A stretch of 21,411 nt of DNA, from NCBI GenBank assembly GCA_024196135.1, contig JAMQCK010000497.1, positions 1 to 21,411 of the forward strand. The letters are read 5' to 3'. The stretch is from Pleurotus ostreatus/Saccharomyces cerevisiae fusant. Lineage: Eukaryota > Opisthokonta. A program made the position numbers and the translations under genes. This document shows, piece by piece, positions 9,878-17,879 of this stretch. The notes below the pieces were generated by a model. It was given only the letters and a program-made list of their open reading frames with translations, had not been told where the DNA came from and made no database searches. How positions within the stretch are numbered: the stretch's first letter is position 1; every line of letters begins with the position of its first letter.

Positions 9878-11125
9878 CGCGTCGAGAAGCAGCGTGTGTC
9901 GAGCGAGCGGAGGTCAAAATCGCCCAGTCAGCGAAGGAGGGACAGTCCTGCGGCTCAGGGAGCCTGAGGGAAGGGGAGGGGAGATGGTGGTCGCGGAGAA
10001 GGAGCGCGGGTGTGAGCTTGACATTTCAAATCAGCGGATGCTGTGATGCGATTGCTACTTCTGGTCAGCCGGTGATGGGATGGCGCCGTCCTTCAATGGA
10101 TGCAATCGTCTTACAGTTCTTCGAGGCAGATGGCTTGCTCTGGGTTGAGGTTCTTCGTTCAGTTGAGCGGTGCATGGAGGTCAGCGTCAACTGATCTCGT
10201 GGGCGGGACTTTATTTCCCCTCTCGCACGTGGCTCTTTCATTGGTTGCGAAACTTGTTATGGTCCGCTGGACTCTCAACTATATGGCGGGGAACCAGATG
10301 AGAAGTCCGACGGTGACCACAGTTGCATAGCAAGTGAGCGTAGTAGTGAGCGTCGTGGACAAGAAGTATGCGAAATCAGAAGTACAATACCTGCCTTGTA
10401 TAGAATCGTCACATGCCACAGTCACATCATAGTTTGGTCATTTCTCTCATCGTTTCCCGGCCGTCCCAATCACTGAGCAAACCGCAAGCTGGAATGACCA
10501 ACTCTCCATATCGGAGGCTTACTCTGCAGTTGAGGATTGCTAGAACCTCTAACCCCAAGCTTGCGCTCTCTGCCAGATGCCGTAGTGCTTCTCGCCGCTG
10601 CCAGCACGGCGATTCCTTCTACTTGTATAGCTGATCGCAGATACGCCCTCGCCCAACATAATGCAGCAAAACATAGTATGCTTCTAAGCAAGACGTGTTC
10701 AAGACAAGCCCGAGCGGCAGTAGTCTTGGATGCAGAATCGTTATCTCGACGAGGACGGAACTCCGACAGGCCATCTTGCTACGTCTTGCGCCGAGTCTGC
10801 TTGCGAACCTCTGGAACGAAGACAGTGTCGCGCTGGATCCAGCGCTTGACTCGAAGCAATCCTGTATGTGAGATGAACGCATTGCAGACACCCTTGACGC
10901 GGCTCCATTCCGAGGCGCGAGGTACGGTCGACGCAGAGCCGGACGAAGATGCACAGGAATCCACAGATCAATTCGAATGCAGAAGATAATCAGGGTATGT
11001 AGAAGAGATATCCAAATGCAGTATGCGGTACAGAAACTGAAGAAAAGATCCAGAAAAGAGACGAATTCCGAGTCAAGGGGAAAAACAGGCAGGAAATCTA
11101 TCGTATCGTACTGGCCGTCCAACAT
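9878..11125. other. Large intergenic region (1.25 kb), no confident gene
   Basis: It lies between the DUF6533-type gene ATG (9877) and the stop of the low-complexity gene (11126), both on the minus strand. Several 60-170 residue frames exist on both strands, but none has a recognisable domain or a coherent ATG plus splice model. The only stretch with coding-like codon choice is on the minus strand at about 10838-10920 (see findings). No tRNA, repeat array or transposon end was recognised. Confidence 0.5.
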
Positions 11126-12388
11126 CTATGCCCGCCACTTCTCATCCAGCACGAACACCTCCGCCAGCATCTCTATCGAGTTGACACCAAATGGCGCCCC
11201 GCACGGGAGGTGACCGCAGATCCAGTCGTTCCGCTTGCGCGTCTCCTCGTTGTAGAAGTCGTTCCGCGCGCGGAGGATGGGCTCGTCGTAGTAGTAGTGG
11301 TCGGGCGCGTCTGTGGAGAGCTCGAGTGTTGTGCAGGTGCGCAAGGGGGAGGGGCAGGCGGGTGCTGAGGGCAGGGGCGCGAGCGAGGAAGAGCCGGTCG
11401 TGGGCAGGGGGGTGGTGGAAGAGGTGGGGTGCGCAGCGAGGTAGGATGCCGCAGCGAGCAACATCGAGATCGACGAGGGTACTGGCTCGAGCTCATCGGG
11501 AGTTGGTGGTGTCGAATCGCTCGAGACTGGCGATGGTGACGGCGCCCTCTGGCTCGTCTTCGCACTCTTCCGCGTCGTTTTGGTCTCCTTCGGCGCTGGC
11601 TTCGCCTTGCTCGTCTTCGTCGCGCGCGCCTTCTTCTCCTTCGGGCTGCTCTCGCTGCTCTCCTCGTCGTCATCCGTGCGTTTGCGCTTCCCCTGCGCGC
11701 GCGTCGTCTTCGTCTCGGGCTCCGCCTTCGAAGTGTTTCTGGCCTCCGACGCGGGGGTGATTACAATCGTCGGGGCGTCCGGGGTGGGCGCGTCGTCCTC
11801 TGTGCTCTCGATCTCTTGGCTCGTCTTCCGCCTCTTCGTCGTCTTGGTCTCTACAGCGCTCGCACAGCGCTTCTTCCCGCGAGCGCTGGTGCTGCTCGTG
11901 ACGCTGCCAGCTACGCTCGGCGTGGTGGCGCGCGACTTCTCAACGATACGTGCGCTGCGCCGGGCAGCGCGCGTCGGGGCGGGGGTCGAGCGGGCAGAGG
12001 AGGCGGGGGTGGCTGCGACGGCGGGGGCGGGGGTGGATGCGAGAACAGTCTCGCTAGTGGAAGCGGCGGTGTCGTCACTGGTAGAAGCGGGGGTGTCATC
12101 GTTGGTGGGTATGGTGGTGGTCTCGTTGGTCGGGGGCGGGGTGCCTGCGCAGGAGTCCGTGGGGACCTTGAGCAGCTCGGGGGCGGGGGTGGTCGCCGGG
12201 GTGGTCGCGCCAGTCGACGCTTCGCTGGGCGCGTTGGTCGATGCCTCGCTGGGCGCGTTGGTGGACGCTTCACTGGGCGCGTTGGTGGTGGCCTCGCTAG
12301 GCGCGGTTGTGGCATTGTCGGACGAGGTCGACGGGGACATGCGCGCCAGGCGTGCGGGGAGGGTGCTCATGAGGTTGGTGGACGGCAT
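11126..12388 (-). CDS. Intronless low-complexity protein with basic regions and conserved-looking C-terminus, 420 aa
   Basis: A single open frame on the minus strand. The first in-frame ATG is at 12388; the frame stays open upstream to about 12610 but without an ATG, and a TATA box sits at 12632-12640, so the upstream part is taken as 5' UTR. Residues about 25-58 are four 8-residue repeats of the type TNAPSEAS. The middle is Thr/Ser/Pro/Ala-rich with Lys/Arg clusters (ARGKKR, KTTKRRK, QGKRKR, KEKKARATK) and acidic patches (DDDEESSESS), which suggests a disordered nuclear protein. The last 55 residues differ: they are folded-looking and aromatic-rich (DHYYYDEPILRARNDFYNEE, then NDWICGHLPCGAPFG and MLAEVFVLDEKW). 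I do not recognise the family, and that C-terminus is the only part likely to be informative in a search. Confidence 0.72.
   Translation of the reverse strand: MPSTNLMSTLPARLARMSPSTSSDNATTAPSEATTNAPSEASTNAPSEASTNAPSEASTGATTPATTPAPELLKVPTDSCAGTPPPTNETTTIPTNDDTPASTSDDTAASTSETVLASTPAPAVAATPASSARSTPAPTRAARRSARIVEKSRATTPSVAGSVTSSTSARGKKRCASAVETKTTKRRKTSQEIESTEDDAPTPDAPTIVITPASEARNTSKAEPETKTTRAQGKRKRTDDDEESSESSPKEKKARATKTSKAKPAPKETKTTRKSAKTSQRAPSPSPVSSDSTPPTPDELEPVPSSISMLLAAASYLAAHPTSSTTPLPTTGSSSLAPLPSAPACPSPLRTCTTLELSTDAPDHYYYDEPILRARNDFYNEETRKRNDWICGHLPCGAPFGVNSIEMLAEVFVLDEKWRA
12216..12311. repeat. 24-bp coding minisatellite, four copies
   Basis: Units at 12216-12239, 12240-12263, 12264-12287 and 12288-12311 share GAYGCYTCRCTGGGCGCGTT with a few substitutions; the last is the most diverged. 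Because the unit is a multiple of three, copy changes keep frame and add or remove eight residues of the N-terminal low-complexity region. Confidence 0.85.
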
Positions 12389-12631
12389 CGTGCGTGGAGT
12401 AGATTGGTTGGGCGCGGGTTGTAGTAGTTGTGCGCGGGTTGCAGTCGTTGCTTGGAACTTGGTGTGTGTATAGGTCGATGTGGCTGCTTGAGCAGTAGTA
12501 GGGGTACAGGCAGTGGTGCTGGTGCAAGCAGAGATAGATGGGCAAGCAGGGAGGCGCGCGCGACGAATTGCACTCGGTTCTGGTAGCAGATGCGGGGTGG
12601 AAAGTGACAAGCCAGCTTGCCACAGCGCCCT

Positions 12632-12640
12632 CTTTTATAC
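12632..12640 (-). promoter_or_regulatory. TATA box (GTATAAAAG) of the low-complexity protein gene
   Basis: The minus strand reads GTATAAAAG, a near-consensus TATA box, about 245 bp upstream of the ATG at 12388. It implies transcription starting near 12600 and a 5' leader of roughly 210 nt. This supports starting translation at 12388 and not further upstream in the open frame. Confidence 0.6.
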
Positions 12641-12703
12641 CTCAGCGCGTATGACCCTCGCTTTGACCATTCCAGCCCAGGGTCATGACATACACAGCGT
12701 CTA

Positions 12704-12763
12704 TTCATCCACTTCCGGGTCCGTTCGTCCTGTTCTGGGTCTCTTCATCCGCTTTAGGGTCTC
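12704..12763. repeat. Degenerate 20-bp repeat, three copies
   Basis: Units at 12704-12723, 12724-12743 and 12744-12763 share the pattern TTCRTCCnnnTYnnGGGTCY. They lie 60-130 bp upstream of the TATA box of the minus-strand low-complexity gene, so they may be promoter elements. Confidence 0.55.
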
Positions 12764-12904
12764 CGAAAGGTCTGTGCACGTCTCCGGCCGGCCTGCGCGC
12801 CCCCGGATCTATTCAGTCCAATCAGTTCCACGCCATCGATCCCATTCACTGGCAGTAGATCATTCAGCCATCGCGTGCCACTCTTGTCTTTGACACTTGC
12901 GGGG

Positions 12905-13010
12905 GCTATTGTTCTTTCAGGGATCGTGGGAGGCTATTGTTCTTTCACGGACCGTGGGAGACTATTGTTCTTTTACAGGCCGTTGGATACCGGAGGCTAT
13001 TGTATTTGGG
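12905..13010. repeat. 28-bp array with a conserved CTATTGTTCTTT core
   Basis: Units at 12905-12932 and 12933-12960 are 28 bp and nearly identical. A third, 35 bp long, runs 12961-12995, and a partial fourth (GCTATTGTATTTGGG) covers 12996-13010. The ten bases ATTGTTCTTT are identical in the first three units (12908, 12936, 12964), while flanking bases have drifted. An inverted copy, AAAGAACAAT, lies at 13193-13202. Confidence 0.75.
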
Positions 13011-13182
13011 AAGTACAAAGGAAGGACCTGGGTCGTTTCAGGTGTGTGGCAACGGATTTGGGAGGCTGTAGGGAAGGGAAGTAGGTGAGTTTGGACGTGG
13101 AGGACGAGGTCAAGACGAGGGCGAGCAAGAATGATGCATGCATGCCAAAGCTTGGCATCAGCTCGCGTGGTCGAAGCCCCAT

Positions 13183-13206
13183 TTGGATTGACAAAGAACA
13201 ATCCAA
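13183..13206. repeat. Perfect 8-bp inverted repeat around an AAAGAACAAT copy
   Basis: TTGGATTG (13183-13190) and CAATCCAA (13199-13206) are exact reverse complements separated by ACAAAGAA. The right arm includes a CCAAT box and overlaps the inverted copy of the array core. It could be a paired protein-binding site or a small hairpin. Confidence 0.55.
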
Positions 13207-13402
13207 TTTCGCTCGTGCCCAGCGATGTCAAGGCGTATTTCGCAGTCAAAGTCACTGCAGTATCCAGTGACACTGCTCTCAGAAGGGCGCAGTGCGCTGC
13301 CCAGGCGAGGGTCACAGAATAGCCAGGATTTGAGTGTAGAAAGAGACTCAGACTGCGTTACAAGAACAAAGGCACTTTCAAGAAAACGAACAAGCTGTCG
13401 GA

Positions 13403-14454
13403 CTAGTGAGGAGTGTCACGCTCTTCCACACCCCGCGCATCATTCCGCAGCTCCTCCTCTTCAACTGCCATGAGGTCTTCTGGAGGCTCAGTGTCCATGT
13501 CGCCGGCATCTTCGGAGTAGGAGGCTGGGTCGCGTCAATACAGCGGACTCTCAGTGAAAGACACAATACTCACCTGCATGGGGAGGCGATCGGCCCTCGA
13601 GCGCATACGCCGCCTCGGCCGCCAGCCGCGCTTCCTCGTGCGCCTGCCGCGAGTCCTCCTCCCCCACCCCCCCCGCGGCCAAGATCGCCGCATCCACATC
13701 CGCGTCCATATCCACGTCCTCCTGCCCAGGATACCCCGTCGAGATCGATGCACCGGCAGCAGCGTACGCTACATCCTCCCGCGCCTTCCCCTTCCCCGCC
13801 GTCGATACACTGCCCACCGCGGGTCCCTTGCTCGCGGTAGTCCCGGGCGGCGCCTTCCCCTTCCCGCCCGTGGTAGCGGATGTGTACGTCGTGCCAGGGG
13901 TGGTCGCAGTCGAGGAGCGGCGGCCCTTGTTGTCGGCGGGTTTTGCGGGCGCGCCGCGGAAGATGTTGAGCTCGGCGTTGAGGGGTTCGACGAGGTCGCC
14001 GAATTCGAGAACTTCGAGAGCTTTGAGGACGTCCGAGGCGGAGACGCTCTTGTGCGCTTTCTGGAGTGCTAGATCGTGTGCACTGAGGATGAAGGTGCAC
14101 GGGTTAGGATGGGAGGGGAATGGTAAGGAGCGGATACTTGCGTGGCAGCTGTGGGATAGGAGAGTTGTCAGTTCGTGTCGGGTGCATGATCGGTGGACGC
14201 GCACCTAGGTAGTTGATGAATACGGTCGAGCCCTTGATGAGGGACAGTACTGTCTCTTTCTGCAGCTTCACATTGTCTGGGAGCTAGAAATATGCGTGAG
14301 CTACCATTGAAGGACGCATGCTCCCTTCACGCACCGCGCTCTTCGCAATCTTCGTTACGACACTCTTCGGGAGCTCAAAATTCTCAATGCCCTCTGAGAT
14401 GAGTTCTTGTTGGTTCTGCGCGGTCAGAGTGTTGGATGAGGCGGCGCGAGGCAT
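13403..14454 (-). CDS. dpb4: DNA polymerase epsilon subunit Dpb4/POLE3-like histone-fold protein, 278 aa
   Basis: Exons 14454-14335, 14283-14205, 14148-14142 (7 nt), 14082-13574 and 13524-13403; introns of 51, 56, 59 and 49 bp. Residues about 25-105 are a histone fold of the NF-YB/Dpb4 class: FELPKSVVTKIAKSALPDN, KLQKETVLSLIKGSTVFINY, then LAATAHDLALQKAHKSVSAS and DVLKALEVLEFGDLVEPL. This protein pairs with a Dpb3-type partner in the leading-strand polymerase epsilon and, in many eukaryotes, in a chromatin-remodelling complex. The tail (about 106-278) is low complexity: Thr/Gly/Lys-rich, then Asp-rich (DVDMDADVD), then Glu-rich, as usual for fungal Dpb4. The conserved AATAHD segment needs the microexon and a GC-AG intron (GCAAGT donor at 14141). 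The gene is divergent from the paralogue at 14832. Confidence 0.93.
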
Positions 14455-14831
14455 GCTGAGTGGCGGCTGATGATGGAGGAACGCGTCAAGTAAGGGCGTG
14501 AAGGGACGCGCCAGCACGTGGGAGAAACGTGCGCGACGTGCTAATAGCATGCCGTGCTTGTGCTCGTACTTCCACTGCCAGATGGGACGCTTAGGACGTA
14601 TTGGCTGTCCGAGATGGTAGATCCACCCCTCAGAATCTGTAATGTGTATACCTTATATGCTTCCTTCTCCCATCCACTGGTGTGATGTGGGCAAGCCAGC
14701 TTGAGGCTCAGGTGCGTATCAGCTAATCTTGCAGACAAAGGCCGCATCTTGCTTTCTTCGAAAGATCCTCGTGTAGATTGGTCCTATAAGAAGATGCGCT
14801 CTTTGACCCACCTCCCTCTCCATCCGAAACC
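14455..14831. promoter_or_regulatory. 377-bp divergent promoter, dpb4 / orphan paralogue 1
   Basis: The ATGs of dpb4 (minus) and the first orphan paralogue (plus) face away from each other across 377 bp. On the dpb4 side lie ACGCGT at 14481-14486 (an MCB box, the MBF site typical of replication genes), a related GACGCGCC at 14505-14512 and an E-box CACGTG at 14515-14520. On the other side lies a TATA-like CTATAAG at 14784-14790. ACGCGT also occurs several times elsewhere in this GC-rich window, so the MCB reading is only suggestive. Confidence 0.5.
14784..14790 (+). promoter_or_regulatory. TATA-like element of orphan paralogue 1
   Basis: TATAAGA lies about 45 bp upstream of the ATG at 14832. 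The second paralogue has TATATGA at a comparable distance (about 16576), so the promoters correspond. Confidence 0.45.
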
Positions 14832-16129
14832 ATGGGCAACCGATTCAGCTCGATCGCGTTGGGAAACAAGGACACCGCCGATCGTCGACCCGGACCCGGA
14901 CCCATTCGCTCAAACAGATCCTCGAAGCATCGCACCTCCCCATACCCCCGTCAGTCACCGAAGAGGGCCGCGCTCGAGCGTTCAGGATCTTTGCCCTCAC
15001 GCGCAAGAACATCGCACGCATCCTCGTCCTCGAGTTCCGCTCGCGTAACTCGATTCCGAGACGACTCGCCGGATACAGATAGCAGCAATTCCGACCTTGA
15101 GGAGGGATGGGACAACCCTACAACTCTGCCGGCCCCGACTCGCGACTCTGGCGCGCCTCTTCCTCCTGGAACCGATCGCTATACCGCATTTCTTCACATG
15201 CCAATACGGTCTCCGACCAACTTCATGTCTTTGCCTTTGAATCTCAGGCCGATCCCCTCACTGCCCAGGCACTTGGCTTCGACACATACGTCCGTTCATG
15301 TGCAAATCCAAGCGCAAACCACTTCCCTTCCCCCACCACGCACGCGTATCTCTCGGGAGAGCAGCCCCGACTACGAGTCGTTGAATCCGAACACGCAGGG
15401 CCAGGCTGTCGCGGAGATTGAGGAGTCCGTGGAGGAGACGAGGATAGACACCGTGGCGGTAGTGCTGGAGCAAGCGAGAGTCGAACCGTCGGCGGATTCC
15501 ATCGCGCGTCCTGGCAGCCAAGAGACGCCCAATTCCAACGCTATGCGTGAAGCTGGCAGAGCCAGCGACGCCGTACCGCGCGCCAAGGATATCAACGAAA
15601 GGTGGACGACCCCCTCGGACACGATGGGCCCGCCCAAGATCCCCAAGCCCCCCGGAGTCGCCGGCAGACCTGGAAGAGGAGGATATGTCCTTCGAGAGGC
15701 CTTGAAACTGGATGACGCCCGTTACTGTGCCATCAGGGTGAGCAGTGGTGTCCCCCTTCTCCATTCGACGTGTTGCTTATCCGTCCGTCGCAACAGACTA
15801 AGATGAACGAGCTGGTCGAAGCCAATCTGGAGCCTGTTCCTTACGGGAAGCAAAGCAAGGAACGTTTGGAGGCGTACACGAAGGAGGTATGGCTCGGTCA
15901 ATGGTTCATGGTCGTCACTCCAAAGTACTAACTCTGCCGGGCGCAGGCTGTCAAGATACTCCCCGTCCTGGATGAGTACGAGAACCAATGGCCAGCACAT
16001 GACTTTGCAGCAGCGCATCTAAATTATTGGAGGGAGAAATTGAAGCGCATAGAACGCCAGCGGGCTATGGCATTGGTGGAGAGTGGTGAGCTTGAGCTCG
16101 AAAGCGAGGAAGAGGATGGAGAGAGCTGA
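14832..16129 (+). CDS. Orphan family protein, tandem paralogue 1, 392 aa, possible N-myristoylation
   Basis: Exons 14832-15737, 15797-15886 and 15947-16129, with introns of 59 and 60 bp, both phase 0. The ATG sits in the good context AACCATGG and opens MGNRFSS, which fits the M-G-x-x-x-S/T N-myristoylation pattern. Residues about 10-265 are Ser/Pro/Arg-rich and look disordered, apart from RFRDDSPD (74-81) and SSPDYESLNPNTQGQAV (177-193). A conserved C-terminal module begins with KIPKPPGVAGRPGRGGYVL (269-287). It continues as a helical region ending in ILPVLDEYENQWPAHDF, AAHLNYWREKLKR and an acidic tail. The same features and intron positions occur in the neighbour at 16622-17879. I recall similar KIPKPPG...GRP...GGY modules in other Agaricomycete hypothetical proteins but know of no assigned function. 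Kinase or enzyme motifs are absent. Confidence 0.86.
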
Positions 16130-16621
16130 TAGAATCCGTGAACGCTGAAACGTATAATTCGAAATCTCTGTTGCTTTACGTTACTACTATACCTGTTATT
16201 CCCTTCGACTACATCGAACTTTACTTCACCAGAGTTCAACTTCGCCTGCACGTGCAAAAGTCACGTGAACAAAACCTGCGCGAGTGATAATCCGAATCGG
16301 GATGGAAGGTAACCTTGCCTTTGTACTTCTACCATCGTCAAGATGGAATGCAAATGAAGGCGTACATGGGCTGCGTGCAGTAGCCAGACAAGGTTCCTTG
16401 GTCGAACAAACTCTTGTGTCAGTTCTTACACGTCCCTTCTCCCATCTGGTGAGAAGCCAACTCGAGGCTCAGGTGCATGGTCATTCAGCTTACGCATTCG
16501 AAAGGCCTATCTCTGGGCATCTCGCTTTCATCGCTCCTTGCTTTGTTCTTGATCTATCCTCGTGCTTTACAACTTTATATGAAGATAAGTGCGTCGAGTC
16601 TATTGCCTTCCATCCCACACC
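16130..16621. other. Region between the tandem paralogues, including a duplicated promoter
   Basis: The first part is the 3' flank of paralogue 1. From about 16435 it resembles the promoter of paralogue 1: CCTTCTCCCATC, then GAAGCCAACTCGAGGCTCAG, then an AGCTTA-like word, matching the segment that starts near 14660. A TATA-like TATATGA lies at about 16576-16582. The open frame at 16284-16616 has no independent support. Confidence 0.6.
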
Positions 16622-17879
16622 ATGGGCGTCGCATTCAGTCAAAATCGCCCCCAGTCGGGATGCGCACCTGCTCCATATGACACTTCAAAGCGTTCCGATG
16701 ACGATCATCGCCGGTCTCTACCTTCTGGCAGCCTCGGTCCTATCCGAACTACTCCCCGATGCTCCCAGCACCGCGCCTTGCCCTACCCCCACACGTCACC
16801 GAGGAGGGCAACGGTACCCGCGCCTCTGTCTTTTTCTGGATCTTCATCGCGCTCAGGTGCCGCGGCCTCCTCGCGTCCAGCCCCTTCGACGCCTTTTTCC
16901 TCGGGTTCAGCGACACGCGCCCGCGTTGTCCGATTTCGAGACGACTCCTTGGCGAGCGACTGGTCTTATGACGCGTCTAGCTCAGACGATGGCCGGGAGA
17001 CGTGCAGGACGCCCCCACAGCGGCTCGCTTGGTATGGCATAGACGGCCGGCCAGTCAGATCGACTGAGGAGCCGGCCAGCTTCCGAAACAACAAACGTTC
17101 CCCGACCGCTGGCGGCTCCCGCCGCTCGAACAGCAGCAGCACGGTCACCAACCCACCTGTGCACGTCTTTCGAGACAGTAGTCCCGACTACGAGATGCTG
17201 AATCCGAACACGCAAGGGCAGGCCGTCTGGGAGAACGAGGACGAGGATAGTGTTCCGGGAGACCATGTCGGTGCAATGACGGAAGCAAGCGAAGAAGCAG
17301 GCTTGCCCCGAAATATTCCGTCTGTCCAAGTCAGCGCTCGCTCAATTTCGCTGGGCAGTGGAAGCACCTCCGAAGCTGGTCACATCCCGCCTCGATTCGC
17401 GAACCCAGTCAGCGCTTTTGGCTCGACCACCGGCCAAGGCAAGATTCCAAAACCACCCGGTGAGCCTGGTAGACCGAGTAGTGGAGGGTACAACCTTCAG
17501 GAGGCTACGCAACTGGAGCCAAGCCGATTCCGCACTGTTCGGGTGAGTGTCCTCGATCGCTGTTGTCCCCGCATCCTGCCCGTGCTATGCACTCATCCAT
17601 CACTATAGAAGGAGATGAATAAACTGATCAGAACCCATCTCGACACCGGGCGGACCTTCACGAAGCAGACGGAGGAATGTGTGGCGGCATATACGGAGGA
17701 GGTGCGTACAGAGCATTTCACGACAGAATGGTACTCAGGATCGGCGGCGGCTGTAGGCCCTCAGACTCTTTCCCTTCCTGGATGACTATGAAGACCGCTG
17801 GCCAATCCGTGGGTTTGCCGTGATGCATCTGCACTACTTGCAAAATCAGCGAAGAGGTCGGAGCAGAGACATGCACTAG
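16622..17879 (+). CDS. Orphan family protein, tandem paralogue 2, 378 aa, likely frameshifted near the end
   Basis: Exons 16622-17542, 17609-17701 and 17757-17879, with introns of 66 and 55 bp at exactly the positions and phase found in paralogue 1. It opens MGVAFS in the context CACCATGG, again an N-myristoylation pattern. Shared landmarks are RFRDDS (104-109), SSPDYEMLNPNTQGQAV (186-202), KIPKPPGEPGRPSSGGYNL (274-292) and LFPFLDDYEDRWP in exon 3. Outside these the two proteins are highly diverged, so the duplication is not recent or the disordered part evolves fast. The frame stops at 17879 after QNQRRGRSRDMH. In the -1 frame from about 17850, translation continues as AKRSEQRHALEWLKS up to a TGA at 17927, aligning without gaps to AKR-ERQRAMALVES of the paralogue. 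One base therefore seems missing between 17849 and 17850. Confidence 0.8.

Larger units (their letters stand above)
12641..13402. other. Intergenic region upstream of the low-complexity gene
   Basis: This stretch lies between the TATA box at 12632-12640 and the 3' end of dpb4 (13403). It contains a 20-bp degenerate repeat (12704-12763), a 28-bp array (12905-13010), a TGCCAA-AGC-TTGGCA inverted repeat (13143-13157) and an 8-bp inverted repeat (13183-13206). No gene was found on either strand. Confidence 0.5.

Noticed and set aside
11580..12473. 297-residue hydrophobic-looking plus-strand frame opposite the low-complexity gene
   Set aside because: It is the antisense of Thr/Ser/Pro repeats, which gives Val/Ala/Gly/Leu runs; no ATG context or homology supports it.
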